Of a DNA stretch of 64,000 nucleotides, positions 45,229 to 58,771 are shown one piece after another. This stretch comes from Hirudinaria manillensis (Eukaryota > Annelida > Clitellata > Hirudinida > Hirudinidae). The stretch covers positions 4,582,501 to 4,646,500 of the forward strand of contig CM067536.1 of NCBI GenBank assembly GCA_034509925.1, read 5' to 3'. The position numbers and the translations under genes are program-made. The stretch's first letter is position 1. Each line of letters starts with the position of its first letter. The notes under the pieces were generated by a model, which was given only the letters and a program-made list of their open reading frames with translations, did not search any database and was not told the DNA's origin.

Positions 45229-48049
45229 ATGACATTTTCTGCGATTATCATTCTTTCTGGCTTCGTCTCTCAATGCTTTGGTGAGCAGTTCTCAATAATT
45301 TCTCAATGTATTCTTCAACTTTTACATTTCCAAAGACAACTCGCAGGAGCTTCGTGCAACGAGGAACAAATCGAAATTTGCAGTTCCCCCGGTGAGTCGT
45401 TAAAATATTTTTAAGTTACTTTTTAATTTTAAGGAATGTGATAAAAAGTTTTTTGGATGTTTGTTTACTTTGTGCATTTGTCGAGATTCCATTTTTTGTT
45501 GTAATGGCACGCCAATCTTAAACGTCTAAGAAATTCATCGGGTTTTCATCAGAATCAACGCATCGTTATTTCCGAATTTCTTATTTGCAGTCCTTTTTGT
45601 GCTATCAGCGTCAATGGGGAACCATAACATTGAAAAACTAGAAACTGAATGTTTGCGTCAAAATCCATCGAAAAAATATTTTCTCACAATTTAGGATCAA
45701 CAACCTCTAATTGGGGAGAATGTTCAACAAAACCTTACATGGAATTCAGTCACTTATGTCTCGTCAACAATTACCTCCCTACCGTTGATTTCTGTTGTTG
45801 CAACAACATCGGTCACATCACCCTCTGCTGTCGCTATCATCAGGACTGGAATCACTTCCGATGTCAAGACGATGACGATGTCATCAATGGTGATGTCATC
45901 AGGTTAGTTTATGAAACCCTTGAAGTATCGGTGTCCCCTAAATAATTAATTGCTTTGATCAGTCAGCCCTTCCATGATCACGTAACTTCCGGCTAGTCCC
46001 GACAGCATTTCCTTTATTTCAGCCGCTGGGGCGCCATTTTAAAATCAAAACAAAAGTCACGTGTCCTGAGTTTTTTTTGAGGTCAGAACGCAGGGGTTTC
46101 ATCGGAGAACATAAAAATTGTTATTAAAATATTAGAATTTTACGTTTGCAGATACTCAACTAATTTAAAATAATTTAATAATTGTTACTTAAATAAATAA
46201 AATTCCTGCTATTCATTAATAACAAATATATATTAAGCTAGAAACTATTAGAGTAACGGTCTGACAACTTAGAGAATGAAACTCATTCATCGACTTATTT
46301 TAATTAAAACTCTTGTTTCATGTTCTTTCGTTGAACATTGATTAACTCATGTACACCGCGAAATGTCACATGGGACAGAATTTCCCTTCGTTTGTATACC
46401 ATTGAAAATTTCGAACAGAACAACATTCTCATCAACTTTCTTACTGTCCCACAAAGAATGCTTTCTTAAAATTATTTTCTTTTTATTATAATTATTTTTT
46501 CCCATTGCGTCAGCATCGCGGTGCATCAGTTTAACATTTAAGTTTGTTCGAAATCCTTTTAAATGATGCTGACCTCGAGTTGTCGAAAATTCAAACCGTC
46601 AGGAAATGTCACACTTGTATCATATTATTAAGTGGACTTAGAAGCTTAAAAACTTCAGCTATTCTTGTTGTGAAACATCTACTATTTAAGCTTATCTTAA
46701 GAATTGTTTGAATCCTGTGATAAACGATGATAAAGTTGATAAAAATGCAGAGTAGAAAATATTTTCGAATCAGCATCAACCCTCCCTCAGGAAGAGACTG
46801 AAATCATTCATCATAATTCATTTCCTTTCCGTCACAAAAACCTCCTTCTTATCGTGTTTTGTGAAAATCATTTTCTCCTCTCCATTTTTGTTTGAAATGG
46901 CAACAAGTCCGCGGACTTTTTCTGCCGATTCGAGTGTCGCTGTAAGGTTGTAATTTGTTTTTTACTTTCTGTGTACTCAGTGGCGATTCTTAATTAACAC
47001 TTTGAAACACACTTAGATCGAGAAAATAGATCGATCACTTAGCAGGAGAAAATTCTTATGCTCAGCCCAAGAAGGAAATCTTAAATATTAAATTTAAAAT
47101 TAAATCTGCCATTTTTCAAACCACGAAGAACGATTTTTTTCTGGATCACTACCCACCCTCGGCCCAGTCATTCTCCGTTGAATTCATTGATTTATCAACT
47201 GTTAGGATTCCGAATTTTCATGAACACCGTATTTTAAACCACAATTGATAAAACCGAAAAGTTGTTTAAACTTCTTTATATATCATTTCACGTACAGATC
47301 ATTACAGTGTCTTTTCAAAATATGTTTTGCATCATTTGTGCAGTAATAATATCGGGTCTAATTGTGGAAAATCAAAATAACAACGATGCAGAAGCACAGA
47401 AAGAAACGTTTCTGACTCATCAGAAGGTTCTGAAGTGACTCCTTGGATCGTCTTCTTCTTGGTGACGTCATCTCCGTTTGTTGCCTGCTCCATTTTCTGC
47501 CTCTGCAAATGTTGGCCTCGATGCAAGAAAGAAGATATTCTGTCATCTAACGAAAGAATTGAAAATACCCAAGTTCCTAAAGGTTGCGTCCTGACGACTG
47601 TTTATTTGAGCATTATTGTCTTTGTTTCTACTTTTATGGATTTTATTCGTCAATGATTTAAAATCAATTTTGTACATACGTCAATAATGGGTTTTTTTTA
47701 ATTTTAAGAAATCTGCCGATTTGAGAATAGTCAGGATTCTCACATGTTTTCGTTCACAGTCCGTCCTTCATCGAGAAAGTTCTACAAGCACCTCTCGGTC
47801 GATTCTCACTCGTATTCGTTACCTCAATGTTTCATTTTATCCGAAATTTCCGACCTGACGGCATCTCAGAATCAACAATCAGCAGAAGTCACATTTCCAT
47901 GCAGACCAATTCCTGAGACCGCTTCTCTTCTTGTATGTTCCGACGACGAGTTGAAGGAAGGATTGAGAAATGAAAAAGTGAAAGAGCTCGCTCAAAACAA
48001 GCAGTGTCTTCCCCCGATGTTTGACGTGTTGTGCATCTCAGTCACGTAA
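45229..48049 (+). CDS. unrecognised cysteine-rich single-pass membrane protein, 5 exons, 278 aa
   Basis: Exons 45229-45280, 45347-45391, 45695-45902, 47392-47582 and 47709-48049 join in phase to 278 residues. Residues 1-18 form a signal peptide (MTFSAIIILSGFVSQCFG). The ectodomain (about 19-117) has ten cysteines, including a CCC and a CC cluster (VDFCCCNNIGHITLCC), and an acidic run QDDDD. A single transmembrane segment starts at TPWIVFFLV (about 118-141) and is followed by CLCKCWPRCKK, which suits palmitoylation and an inside-positive type I topology. The cytoplasmic tail of about 135 residues has no recognised domain. The layout recalls Shisa or CYYR1-like adaptors, but no PPxY motif is present and I do not claim membership. 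A short upstream ORF (MAYEIPLTKQ) ends just before the chosen ATG. An exon-like block at 44949-45019 could be a 5' UTR exon. Confidence 0.7.
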
Positions 48050-51000
48050 TCTTTGGTATCACCTAAGTATTATGCATGTCTATTCGTAGGTATTTTTCAG
48101 TTAAAAAGATCTCCTTTAAGAAATATATCCCACAATATCCGCTCGCCTCCCCCTCTTTTTTGGTTTAATTAATCAGGTGGTAATGTTATGTTTATTTCTA
48201 TCCAATTATTTATCAAAGCAACTCAAGCCTTGTAGCTTGACAACTTGACATTTCCGTCGTGAAATTATTTTAACAAACCCCTTTTTAATCTTTTAAATCT
48301 TTTTAACAGTTGTTGAAAATATTTTAAATGTTTCGATCGATTAAAACTCTCACGAAATGAAATTGTTATGTTGCACCAGCAGCACCAACTATAAACAATT
48401 CGTCATTACTTGCTCAATTGAATCTGAAGTGTAAATGCTGACGAGGCAAACTTTTTTTGATCAACAAGAAGAGTAAAAAAAGTTTTATTTCTGGCCAAAT
48501 TCCACTTCGATTAGACGAGAAGCTATACTGAATTTGATGATATCAGTGGCCACGAAGCATTTTTTCAGCCAAAAGCATGAAAAATAAATATTAGACAAAT
48601 TACGTTTTGTTTAAATTGTTTATACAAATTGAACAACTACTACCCAGAATTTGTCTGAAATTAATCAAAAACCAACATTTGGCACAAAACATAGTTGGAT
48701 ATTAATGGGTTTGCAGAAGATGTGATCAATATGAAAGCCGAATAATATCAAATATCATATCTTTGTATCGGTAATTATATAGTTATATTTATTAATGTAA
48801 AATAATACATTTGCATTAGGTTTCGTGGAGAAAATAAGCAACAAATGGAAGAATCTTAATTCCTTCTGAAAAGTTGAATCAGTCACTCAAACAGCGGCAA
48901 AAGCGGGTTTCAGTAACAAGCTTTAGGAAGTTTTGTAACGTGGCAATTCCATATTATTTCTTCATATTTCTTTGATGAACTTCAGATGTATTTGCATGAA
49001 TCCAATATTTTTTCCAACATTCAGCATTTTTCTAACAGTGGTAAAAGAATTGTGAAACACATTTCACAAAAGCCGATTGTATTTGTGAATTTTTTGACTT
49101 TGCTAACAGAACCCGCTAAATTATTGACATTTCAGGTTGTTAAATGAAATTACGTTTTCGATTTCTGGTTTTAGATTCTATTCATTGATAAAAAGCGTTT
49201 GTTATCCAAAATTCTGACTTATCTATGTCAGCTGCAATAGGGTTTGAGCTACATTTGCAATAAAATCTATTCCTTGTACCTTAAGAAATAAAAATTCAAT
49301 CAAAGAAAGTCTCATTAAAACTTAGATACTTGATTTATCTTAATGTTCTTAAAATAGGGTTGTGTGACTTTAAAGATATAAATTCCTTTTTTTGATGAGT
49401 TTAGATTATCACCACGAACATCAAGGAAGTGGCGGTGTGTAGTAAAACCTTTGAATTTGGGCTTCCGTGAATATGATGTCTTCAGGGCTGCTTTTCCTAT
49501 GAACCGATTTGACATTAGTTTAACATGGACACCTGACAAAAGAGACACTTTTCAATTTTTTACGCGCAAAATCTAGTTGACCCTATATGCAGGTTTACTG
49601 TATCTGTCAATAATGATTTTGGTGATGATTATATTAATACCATAACTTTATCAATAATACATACAGATTATAATAGCCATAATAGTTATCATAATGAGTT
49701 TTACTGCTATTACTACAGATAAAACGTTTACGTTCGTTTTATCGCCCCGGTTGATTATGATGACGATGATAATGATGATGATGATTAATATTGCAACCTA
49801 GAATTCTTAAATACATCCGGACAAAGAAGTTTCAGTACGTTTTTTGGTTCTCAAAGAAATTAAGGGGGACAAGACATGAATATGCAGAATATTTGAACAA
49901 AGAAAACTTAATGCAGAATAAAATGGAAACAAAGACCTCAAAACAAAGAAACAACAAGCGACACTCCACTGCACAGGTTCTGTTGTCTGGCCATCAAAGC
50001 GATTTTAATTCGTAAATATCTTTTTCATGCATTTTCTTCAATTGCGAGCATTTTGCAAATTTAGACGAAATTAAGAATAATTAATTGTAAATAAATAAAG
50101 TAATTAGCTGCCATTTAAAAACATCGGCTGTGAAAATAGGAGACCTTGAATGATTCGATGTTAATTTTCGCTAATTCATTACGATATTTTAGTTTAGTTT
50201 TGATTGGTCGTTCGAGAGAAAGATGTGGGTCGGGTTGATGATAAGGAGAAAGTCTTATCTTAATTGAGGGAATCATGAGAGGTGTGATATTCTTCCAACC
50301 CACCATCCACCATTGCAGCAGTGGACACACGGCTTGATGACTCCATCCTTTCTGCTCCACCTTTCTATCCGCGGAGATGGGAAAGTGCAAAGTTCTCGAT
50401 GCGTTTATTAATTTGAAGTCGTCAGAATTTATGAACCGAACGAACAAAGCAAATAAAAACGCTCCTAGAAATGATTCAGAAGTTTCGCAAGAAGGGGGCT
50501 GGGGAGAGATATTTTTGAAATTTTATGGAAACCCTTCTGGATGGAAATTACAATTTGTATTTCATATATCTGTTAAAATCACAAGAGAGAAAGAGTTTGA
50601 TTTGTTCGATTCATAGGGTGCAATCTCTCACATTATCAGGTGTAGTTCGTCTTGGAGTCGCTTAAAGTCCATGGCGCCAACGTGTCTGGATGCCTGGCAG
50701 AACCTCCTCCGTTCACTCCATCCTTTGATCTCTTTGAGGCTCGAAGGTTCCTCTCCCGATGGTTTTTTTTTTAAGCAAAATGCTACAATCGTCTTTTTGA
50801 GATTTAAAATGTTGATGTTACGACATCAACTGTCATCATGATCACCACTTCACTTCACCTGGTATTTAAAATCTCCGTGAAGTCTCCTAAAAGTGGGAGG
50901 AGATAGGGGCGGAGTCATCGAGAAATGAAAGGAAGGATTTCATTGGCCGAGTGCCAGAAACTTTCTTGATTTGTGAAACGACTCGCTGCATTCAGAATAA

Positions 51001-51071
51001 AAGCCAGAAGACGAAAATGATCTCAAAATCGAGATTCCGTGTCGATGGATAACTGAACGTCACTCGTTACC
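48050..51071. other. intergenic region before GATA456
   Basis: AT-rich, with no gene recognised. Open frames near 49315-50616 are short, lack splice partners and show no domains. The right end includes the GATA456 promoter and 5' UTR. Confidence 0.45.
49756..49787. repeat. GAT microsatellite
   Basis: Imperfect (GAT)n, about 10 units. Confidence 0.7.
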
Positions 51072-54000
51072 ATGGCAACAATGGAATTATCAAGATTTAA
51101 CAACTGTTCCTTCCCATCGATTAAGGACGGAATGGACAGCTACATGGATTGTCACTCCCCAGTATTTCCAAACAGGTCTAACTTTATCAACCACTCCAGT
51201 CAACTTGCAAGTCAAGTTTTTGAAGAAGACAAACACCCTTACATCTCAGATAAGTCACTCTTCTGTCAAAGTTAGTTTCAGCATATATGATGTTAATATT
51301 AATGTTAATAAAAATAATATTCACCGTAATAATAGCAATTACCATGTCGTTTGTATTTGCGTATTGCCATCGACGACATAATAATACGTTTAATAATATC
51401 ATTAAGTTCAGTAATACACACTAATAACAATAACAGTAATAATAACAATATTAATTTAATATAAAAGAATTTTATTGAAAATATGCTGCCTTTAATATAG
51501 GAGAAAATAATTTATGGTGTAAATTTAGAAAGAGCTCCAAATAATACGCAAGAGCAATGAACTCTGCCAATGAAAACAGTCAAGCGTTTTGTTGGAGAAC
51601 CGGGAACTTTGACAAGATCTTGAAAATATTTTAATTGGCTCCGACTAGTTAATAATATTATCAAAATAAATGAATTCAAAAATTATGAGTTAATAATAAT
51701 ATTTACAAATAAATTCGGAGGATATGATGGATGTGTCGGTGATGAGTGATGATGAAATCTTGCCATCCTTCATCCGAATCAGAATCTTACTCATCGAAAC
51801 AAACAATGATGATGATGATGGCGGTGGTGGTGGATGCAACAAAGATGCTTAACAATAAAGTTATTGTTCATTACTAATCCAGGCCCGTCATTTTTAAAGC
51901 TTGGAAATAAACATTAAAAATGGCAAAATGTGAATCAAAGCTTCGTTTCTATTGTTGTTGGCGGTCAATTACATGACTCCTTTAAAAATTCTGCTTCTTA
52001 ATCTCATCCTGTACAGCTAGAAATGCTCTACGATGAGCGAGTTTTGTTTGTCGCCTTGGTAACGGAATTGTTTTGATCGAGGAAGTGACGTGAGCCACGT
52101 GTTGAGACTTCCAAACATTGACGGAGATTTACGCGGAGAACAAAGAAGATGAAACTTTTACGACCAACCTGTGTTTATTTCCTCAACTCGTGCACACTTC
52201 ACAGCTCCGAGGCAAATTGATGGCTCGCTCTTGTTGATGGAAAGAAATTTTAAATTCATTTAATAGCACCTACCAAATTTGAGGAGAAAATGGGTCATTT
52301 TATGTTCTCCCCCGTTCATTGCTAGCATGTGGACGGTTTAATTAATTAGCCGAGTAATTTCTCCTAATAATTCGCCAATTAGCAAAAAATTGCACGTAAT
52401 TACATTCACACGACTGCTTTATGAGGTATAATTTTTTAATCTTATCTACCACGGCAAATATCAACACGAGAATTACGAAACTTCAAAAATAAACTTTCAA
52501 CGTGACCAGAATAAACCTGGTGCTGAAAATATGTTCGTGTTTTTCTTTTGTAATGTCTTTAACTGTACGACTTGAATGGCTTCAACCAAATCACTCACCA
52601 AACAATATTCTAATAGACCTAATACCTCTGATATTTATCTCTTAATTCCAAGCTTTTGAAGTCACGTGCCAGAGAATGACCTTTGACCCTTTAGTTATGT
52701 TCCAGGCAACTTGTAAGTCCTTCCCCGACTGATTTTATTGAACAACGAAATTTACGACGTTCTTTGAACGGCGCCTTGGAATTACTTTCTCATCAAGGAG
52801 CAAGGAAAAAGTAATTTTCACTTGCTTTCCTGAGAACATTTAAGGAACATCACACATTTAAACACATCGTACGTTCAGTCTATTAATGCTCATTACTGCA
52901 ATAACTTTCGTTATAGGCGTAACCCTGCCTTTCTAAACGTATATGCAAAAAAAAATAAAAAATATTGGAGCTAAATAAAGCTTTGAATTAATTTACCATT
53001 CCAGTAAATGCATTACTTTTTACATGCAAACATATTAATTATATCTGCAACACTCAAAGAATGCCGTACAATGCTCTTTCTTTTGCGATGAGGAGTAGTT
53101 GGTCGGCAATGTTATCTTTTGTTTAATTCGTTAATTTTTTTTTCTTTTTTGATAAAAAAAAGGAGACGGATTTTCATTGAATGTGCCACTTACAACGGAT
53201 GCTTTATTTCGAGTTAATTCTTTATCGTTCCTAAGTCCGTTTGGGCGCCATTTGCCAGACTCGACTGTTCATCAAATCATACGCGTGCTGCCTGCATTTC
53301 TCAAAAAACTTTCCCAAAACTTCGATACGAATCGAGACGGGTTAATTATGTTTTATGCGAATGAAATCAAACAACGTTCTGCGTCTCGTTGCGAATTATT
53401 CGTTTACAAAGAAAATTAAAAAAACTTTTTTAATGTCGAGAAGGAGACGAAGTTTCGTAAAATTTTATCGCATCTGCTCCCGCGAAATGTTGATGAGAAA
53501 AGCGTTCGTGACACGTGACAGTGGCATCGGGACTGATCGGAGCAGTTGTTCTGCTAACTGTCATCCAACGACCAACTCACCATAAAAACCTCTCGAATTG
53601 GGTCACATTTCCGACAGTTCCATGCGGAAAGGTGCCAACAACTTCTAAGGTGGAATTCCTCGGCGATAAATTACGCGTTCATCACGGGCAACGCGCATTG
53701 GTTCGGAAAAATTTATTTCCCTTATCATAGCCGCAGTCGACTTCTATCACTTCGTTCAGAATTCTTTGTTTTGATTCCATTTCTAGTTTTAGTTTGAAGC
53801 CGAATGAAGATCATCATTTGGTAGCTCGAATAGGATAATTATTCTTTCGAATCATTAAGAAGAAATGAATAAACAGTCGGAACAGAAATCAGAAAAAAAG
53901 GTGGAAGCAGCAAATGGTTTGTAAGGATAAGGGGAGAGCCAGGTGCGGTGGTCTATAGAAGTAGAAAAGAATGAAATGAACATTATTTTGTGTTTTGATT

Positions 54001-55942
54001 TATTTGGTGTTACTTAATTGATTTTCAGTTTTTTTTTTATTAATCGCGCATGTGCAGTTTATGTTGTTTAGTTAAGTTAACTTTTTTCTAGTCCCAGTGA
54101 AGATCCCGCGTCACGTTTGAGGGACTTTAAACTATGAATGGGACTCTTGATTTATTGATGAGTTTATGAAAACCTACTTGCATTTGTAGGCAGTTGGCGA
54201 TGTGCCACAAAACAAAACAGCGAAAATCCAAATCAACCTTCCAAGTTGAAATCGTCTCCTTGGCTTCAATGCGCCAGCTGCGGGGGTTCAGTTGAGGACT
54301 TCAAAGTCCTTCGACACCCTGATCATCCACTTTGCATGAAATGCAGTCGAACGAAAACAAATGAAACTCCCTCGAAAGTTTCAAAATCCAAAAATTCTTC
54401 CAAGACTTTCAATTCTGCACATCAACTTACATCTCAAGTTGACGTTTTGGGAGGCCATAAAAAGAGCATCAAGGTGAAGCATATTAATAACTACTAATAA
54501 TTAATTAAATAATTAACTAATAAATAATTAATATTAGCCCCAATATTATCCATAATTATCGGCTCGGTATTTTAAAATGATCTTTAAAGGGAGGTTCGAC
54601 GCGAAAGAAAGGCAGCATCTGCAGCAACTGCGGAAGTTCTTCAAGTACTCTTTGGAGAAGGAACATGGCAGGAGAGACAGTTTGCAATGCGTGCGGACTC
54701 TATCATAAACTCCACGGCGTCAGTACACCTTTTGTGAGCAAATAATTATCTTTCGAAATCATTCGAGTGAAACGTTATTAATTTTAGATCAACAGACCTA
54801 TGACAATGCGTAAGGACGCAATTCAAACTAGAAAACGGAAACCGAAAGTAATTAAAAGTACTCCCAAAAATCCATGCGAAAGTAAGACGAGATCGATTTT
54901 ACATACTTCAATTAATGTACTTTATTAATACGAATTACTTTACTTAAAGTTATGCATTGCAGGCAAAACATCGTCGAATGCTGCCAAGTTGGACATCGGT
55001 TGCAGTTTCCAAGCGACGAAAGAAAAACCCAGGAAACTCCTTAAGTCTTCGACTGCTGTTTGCGATTCTTATTATCCCGAGACGGCAAGAGATGCGACCT
55101 TCTACTTTCCCAGCGACAAAAATGATCTGAGCGGTCAGCAGTTTTCCTCTAACATCCAGTTCTCTCCGATGACCAACCTCCTACAACAGACCTCGACTTT
55201 TCAGTTCAGGACTACTCCCTCGACATCTAATAACTATTACGAGGCCAACTTTAATTACAAAAATTCCAAATATTCTGGCGGATTCATCGTAGGAGCAGGT
55301 TCTGCCGGCGGCATTTACCTGGGCCCGCAGTGGTCAAACCACCAGCCCTTTGAATGCGTCGAATTAAACGCCCCATCGAAGTTCGAAGGTTATTTTCAAA
55401 ACTCCTTCGTTGGTCAAAATCCACAGTCAGAATTCGTTCCTCTTGCCGATTATTCGACGACGTCTTGGAGCCGCCATAACAAGTTTTACGACCTCCCGTT
55501 CTGTGGAGAATCGTTCAATCCGTCAACGAAATCATCGATCTTCAACATTCCAACGAATCCACTTCCGTTCGTTTCGTCCTCTTGCTGTCCAAACTACAAT
55601 GGCGACTTTGAGACTTCGCTTGAGGATCTGTACAGGGGAAGAGAATTAAAAGTCGATAACGACGACGACAAAATGCCTTCACCTCTCTGCAGACAATTCG
55701 AATCCAAGATCTGTTCTCAGAAAATTCATTATTCTGGATGCTCGAGTGAAGAGCATTCGAGAAGCGATGAGTTTTTTGATTCGAGAGGAGAGGCCTACTG
55801 CGACTCAAGCAAGATTCTCAACCCGAAGATAGACAAGACTTCGATGCAGTCCGATCTTCCTCTGTATGGAGTTGCTTCTGTCCCAATGGCAATCCCAGTC
55901 ACTTGTGAAGCTTCCAGTCTTATTTTTCGAGCCCCCACATGA
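51072..55942 (+). CDS. GATA transcription factor, GATA4/5/6 class with degenerate N finger, 5 exons, 561 aa
   Basis: Exons 51072-51270, 54190-54473, 54590-54718, 54788-54881 and 54963-55942, all in phase. The C finger (C172, C175, C193, C196) is intact: [35 protein letters not shown], then [17 protein letters not shown]-x-x-RP and TRKRKPK are GATA4/5/6 hallmarks, so it should bind GATA sites. Upstream, residues 94-118 keep C-X2-C-X17-C-X2-C (CASC then CMKC) but lack LWRR and NACG. This is a decayed N finger that may still fold round zinc but should not bind DNA or FOG in the usual way. The exon boundary after KLHG uses a GTCAGT donor and matches the conserved GATA finger intron. The C-terminal 230 residues are Ser/Phe/Tyr-rich and disordered. 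Intron 1 is long (2919 bp). Confidence 0.93.
51271..54189 (+). other. intron 1 of the GATA456-type gene
   Basis: 2919 bp. A GAT/GGT-rich patch lies at about 51806-51837. Open frames at 53177-53730 overlap in different frames without recognised domains. Cis-regulatory elements are plausible but not demonstrable here. Confidence 0.5.
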
Positions 55943-56770
55943 AATAGGACATTTTACAATACATGAATTTTATTTGATAAAGGTTTGTTACATCTCGTTG
56001 ATGTTCTTTGGAGCTGAAGTATGAATGATTATAAGCCATATTATTTATTTGTAATCATCGTGTCCATATTCTCTGCAAAGGATGTACAACATGGACGGTT
56101 AAGTGCATGAAGGTGATTCTAGAACATTCATTCTTCGTGAATTCCATACAAGTTTAAAAGTATTAAACTCTGATATTTGACGAAACATAATAAAAGACTT
56201 AAAATTTGTTCGAATCTTGTATTCGTTTCATGCATCTCCGCCATCTAACGATTGTTTAAGAATAAAATTCTTTTTAATAAACATTGAATCCTCCGTTACC
56301 AATTATAAAATTCGTGTTTTTATAACAATAGTTGGAGATAATTCTTAATAAAAATTATGACAGCAAAAGACCAAAACAAGCGTCAATGACGTGGTCAGGC
56401 CTTTCCTGAGACTTTTGACCGCTCGGTAACTTGCCAATCTCAATAATAATTCCAGTATTGGCTAAGAATGAAGTACTTTTCCATTGGTTTGATGGTTATG
56501 CATTATTCATAAACCTAGTCTTTATTATTCATGAGATTAAAGGCGCAGGAGGAGAAGAGAGCTTAGAACATTGTGAACTCTAGCAGTCATTGGATTAACT
56601 TCATCATGCTCATCCTATTCAAGGTCAGAATTTTTTTTGCTCTTTATTAAAATGAAAATACCAATGATATAAAATATCGTTTCTGTCAAATGATGGGCAC
56701 AGGATAAGCATTAATATCAGGCGATGATCTCTTGTTCTTCCAAAATCTTGCTGAGATCTCAACTTCTGCC
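55943..56770. other. GATA456 3' UTR and PKA promoter region
   Basis: AATAAA at 56189-56194 about 250 bases after the GATA456 stop is the likely polyadenylation signal. The rest leads to the PKA start codon, and no further gene was seen. Confidence 0.5.
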
Positions 56771-58701
56771 ATGACCGACATCATCGGGAAACTTCTCCGT
56801 CAGAAATCAAGAAGCAAATCCTTCAAGAACGCACATCCCGGATCCTCGGATCTTGATGCCAATTGTGAGTGATGATCCGTGTTTATATTCTGACGTTATT
56901 TGAAATTAGAAGTTAATCTCGTTAATCGTCCAAGTCATTATTGTCCGTCAGCACCGTTACCATCGCAGCCATGCATCATCATCAGAAACATCAACGTCAT
57001 CACCAACATTATTGTCGTCATCGTCGCCATCAATTATAACATTATCATCGTAGTCATCATCGTCATCATCACCACATTTATCGACGTTCCATGAAAGAAT
57101 AGAACGTTAAACTGAATGATAAGCTGTCCGTATTAGCAAGTCTAATTTCTGATTAATTGAAGCAGGTTCTTTTTCAGCCAATAAAATTTCATTAGCACGC
57201 AGTCAGCACATTCCCCTCGACATCAACAAATTTCAAAGCATCGATTAAATTTATTTTTGAAAACAGCAGCTAATTAATTTCTTGCCGATGTTCATACCCG
57301 ATGATGGATGATTTGAATTAATTATTTTTAAACGCTCCAATCCAAATAAACATGCCTTTAATTTTAAATGCAGAGACTTTTAAATGCTAAATTTTATCAA
57401 AAGAACATTTTAATGACGCAGACAAACTGATCCTTCAGCAAAGCAAAGAAGACTTTGAAAAGTTATGGCACAAACCACCCAAAGTAAGCCCTCAATTTAA
57501 ACGAATTAATAATAAAAAACATGAGCATTTGCACAAAAAATATCCAATTACTGAACAATTAGGAGCGAGTGTTTGCTAGACGACAACAAATGTGCAAACA
57601 ATGAAAAGCTAATTTATTCATCGTAAATTAACTTTCTAAATTTTGATATCACTTGGACCAATACAACATCACGCACCAATTCAGCAAAAGAATGGATCGA
57701 CCAACGACTAATTATCTAAAATATCAGGTTTAATGAATTCATAACAGCAGTAAATCATTTTCTGAAAACACGTTTAATCGCAACAACTTTTAACGTGATA
57801 ATCGGACCAGCTTATGGTCACCTCGAGCCACGGTTGAATGATTGAATCGACTCTTATCTTTATGTTTTGTGATCGAAAAAAATAAACCGTCTTTAAGAAA
57901 TTAATAAGCGGTTCTTGGAAATTATTTTCAAGGATAATTTACCAATTGTCAATTCGATTGTTTTGATTTTTAATTCTAAAACATATCTCCTTAATCATTC
58001 CGCTGATGCCATAATATATTATTATATGCCATACTAGATTTACTGACTAGTTTCGATGCCATAATATTTTTATTTCGTTTAAATTTTTTTTTTACGTTTC
58101 CGTTTCCATAAAAACATGTGCAATTAACGAAATACTAATTATAAATAATAAATAGTCAATGAGATCACATGTCGGGAGAGTGATTTTAATTCGATGACGC
58201 ATTGAAAAGAATCTCCTCCTTCAAAATATTCTTCACCTCCTGTCATCTCTCCATCCATCAGTTCTTATCAATGGAAGTGTGGATGGCTTCTTCCACCTAC
58301 ATGGGACAAGCCGCATCTGTGAACTTTCTCCAAGCATCCGGGTTTGAAAAGAGTTTGTTTTTCAGGAAGGAATTCTTTTGAACCGTCAGGGGTCAGTCGA
58401 TGGAACGGACCTTTAGACCAATTTATATGGATTTTAAATAATTTAACAGTAATTTTTATACTTAAATTTGTTAAACCACTACGTCCTTGAGCATTATCTT
58501 TGATTTTCAGTATTGTGATCTAATTCCACGTCGTTTGAACTTCAGCCGATTTGCGACTTTCTGTCGAGCATAACAAATCGATTGAATGCGTCGCCATTCC
58601 TCGTAGTTTAAATGTATTAAATATGTGTAACTAAGCAAAATAAATTTAATTGCTGATTCCGAATGGTTTCGAATTCGTTAAACATGCTGTATAAAAATAT
58701 T

Positions 58702-58771
<70 letters not shown>

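Noticed and set aside
53177-53730. Overlapping open frames taken as a gene within GATA456 intron 1
   Set aside because: Three frames overlap, none shows a domain or convincing splice sites, and GATA456 exons 1 and 2 join in phase across them.
56900-57094. Isoleucine/valine-rich open frame
   Set aside because: Translation of a CAT/GTC simple repeat in PKA intron 1.
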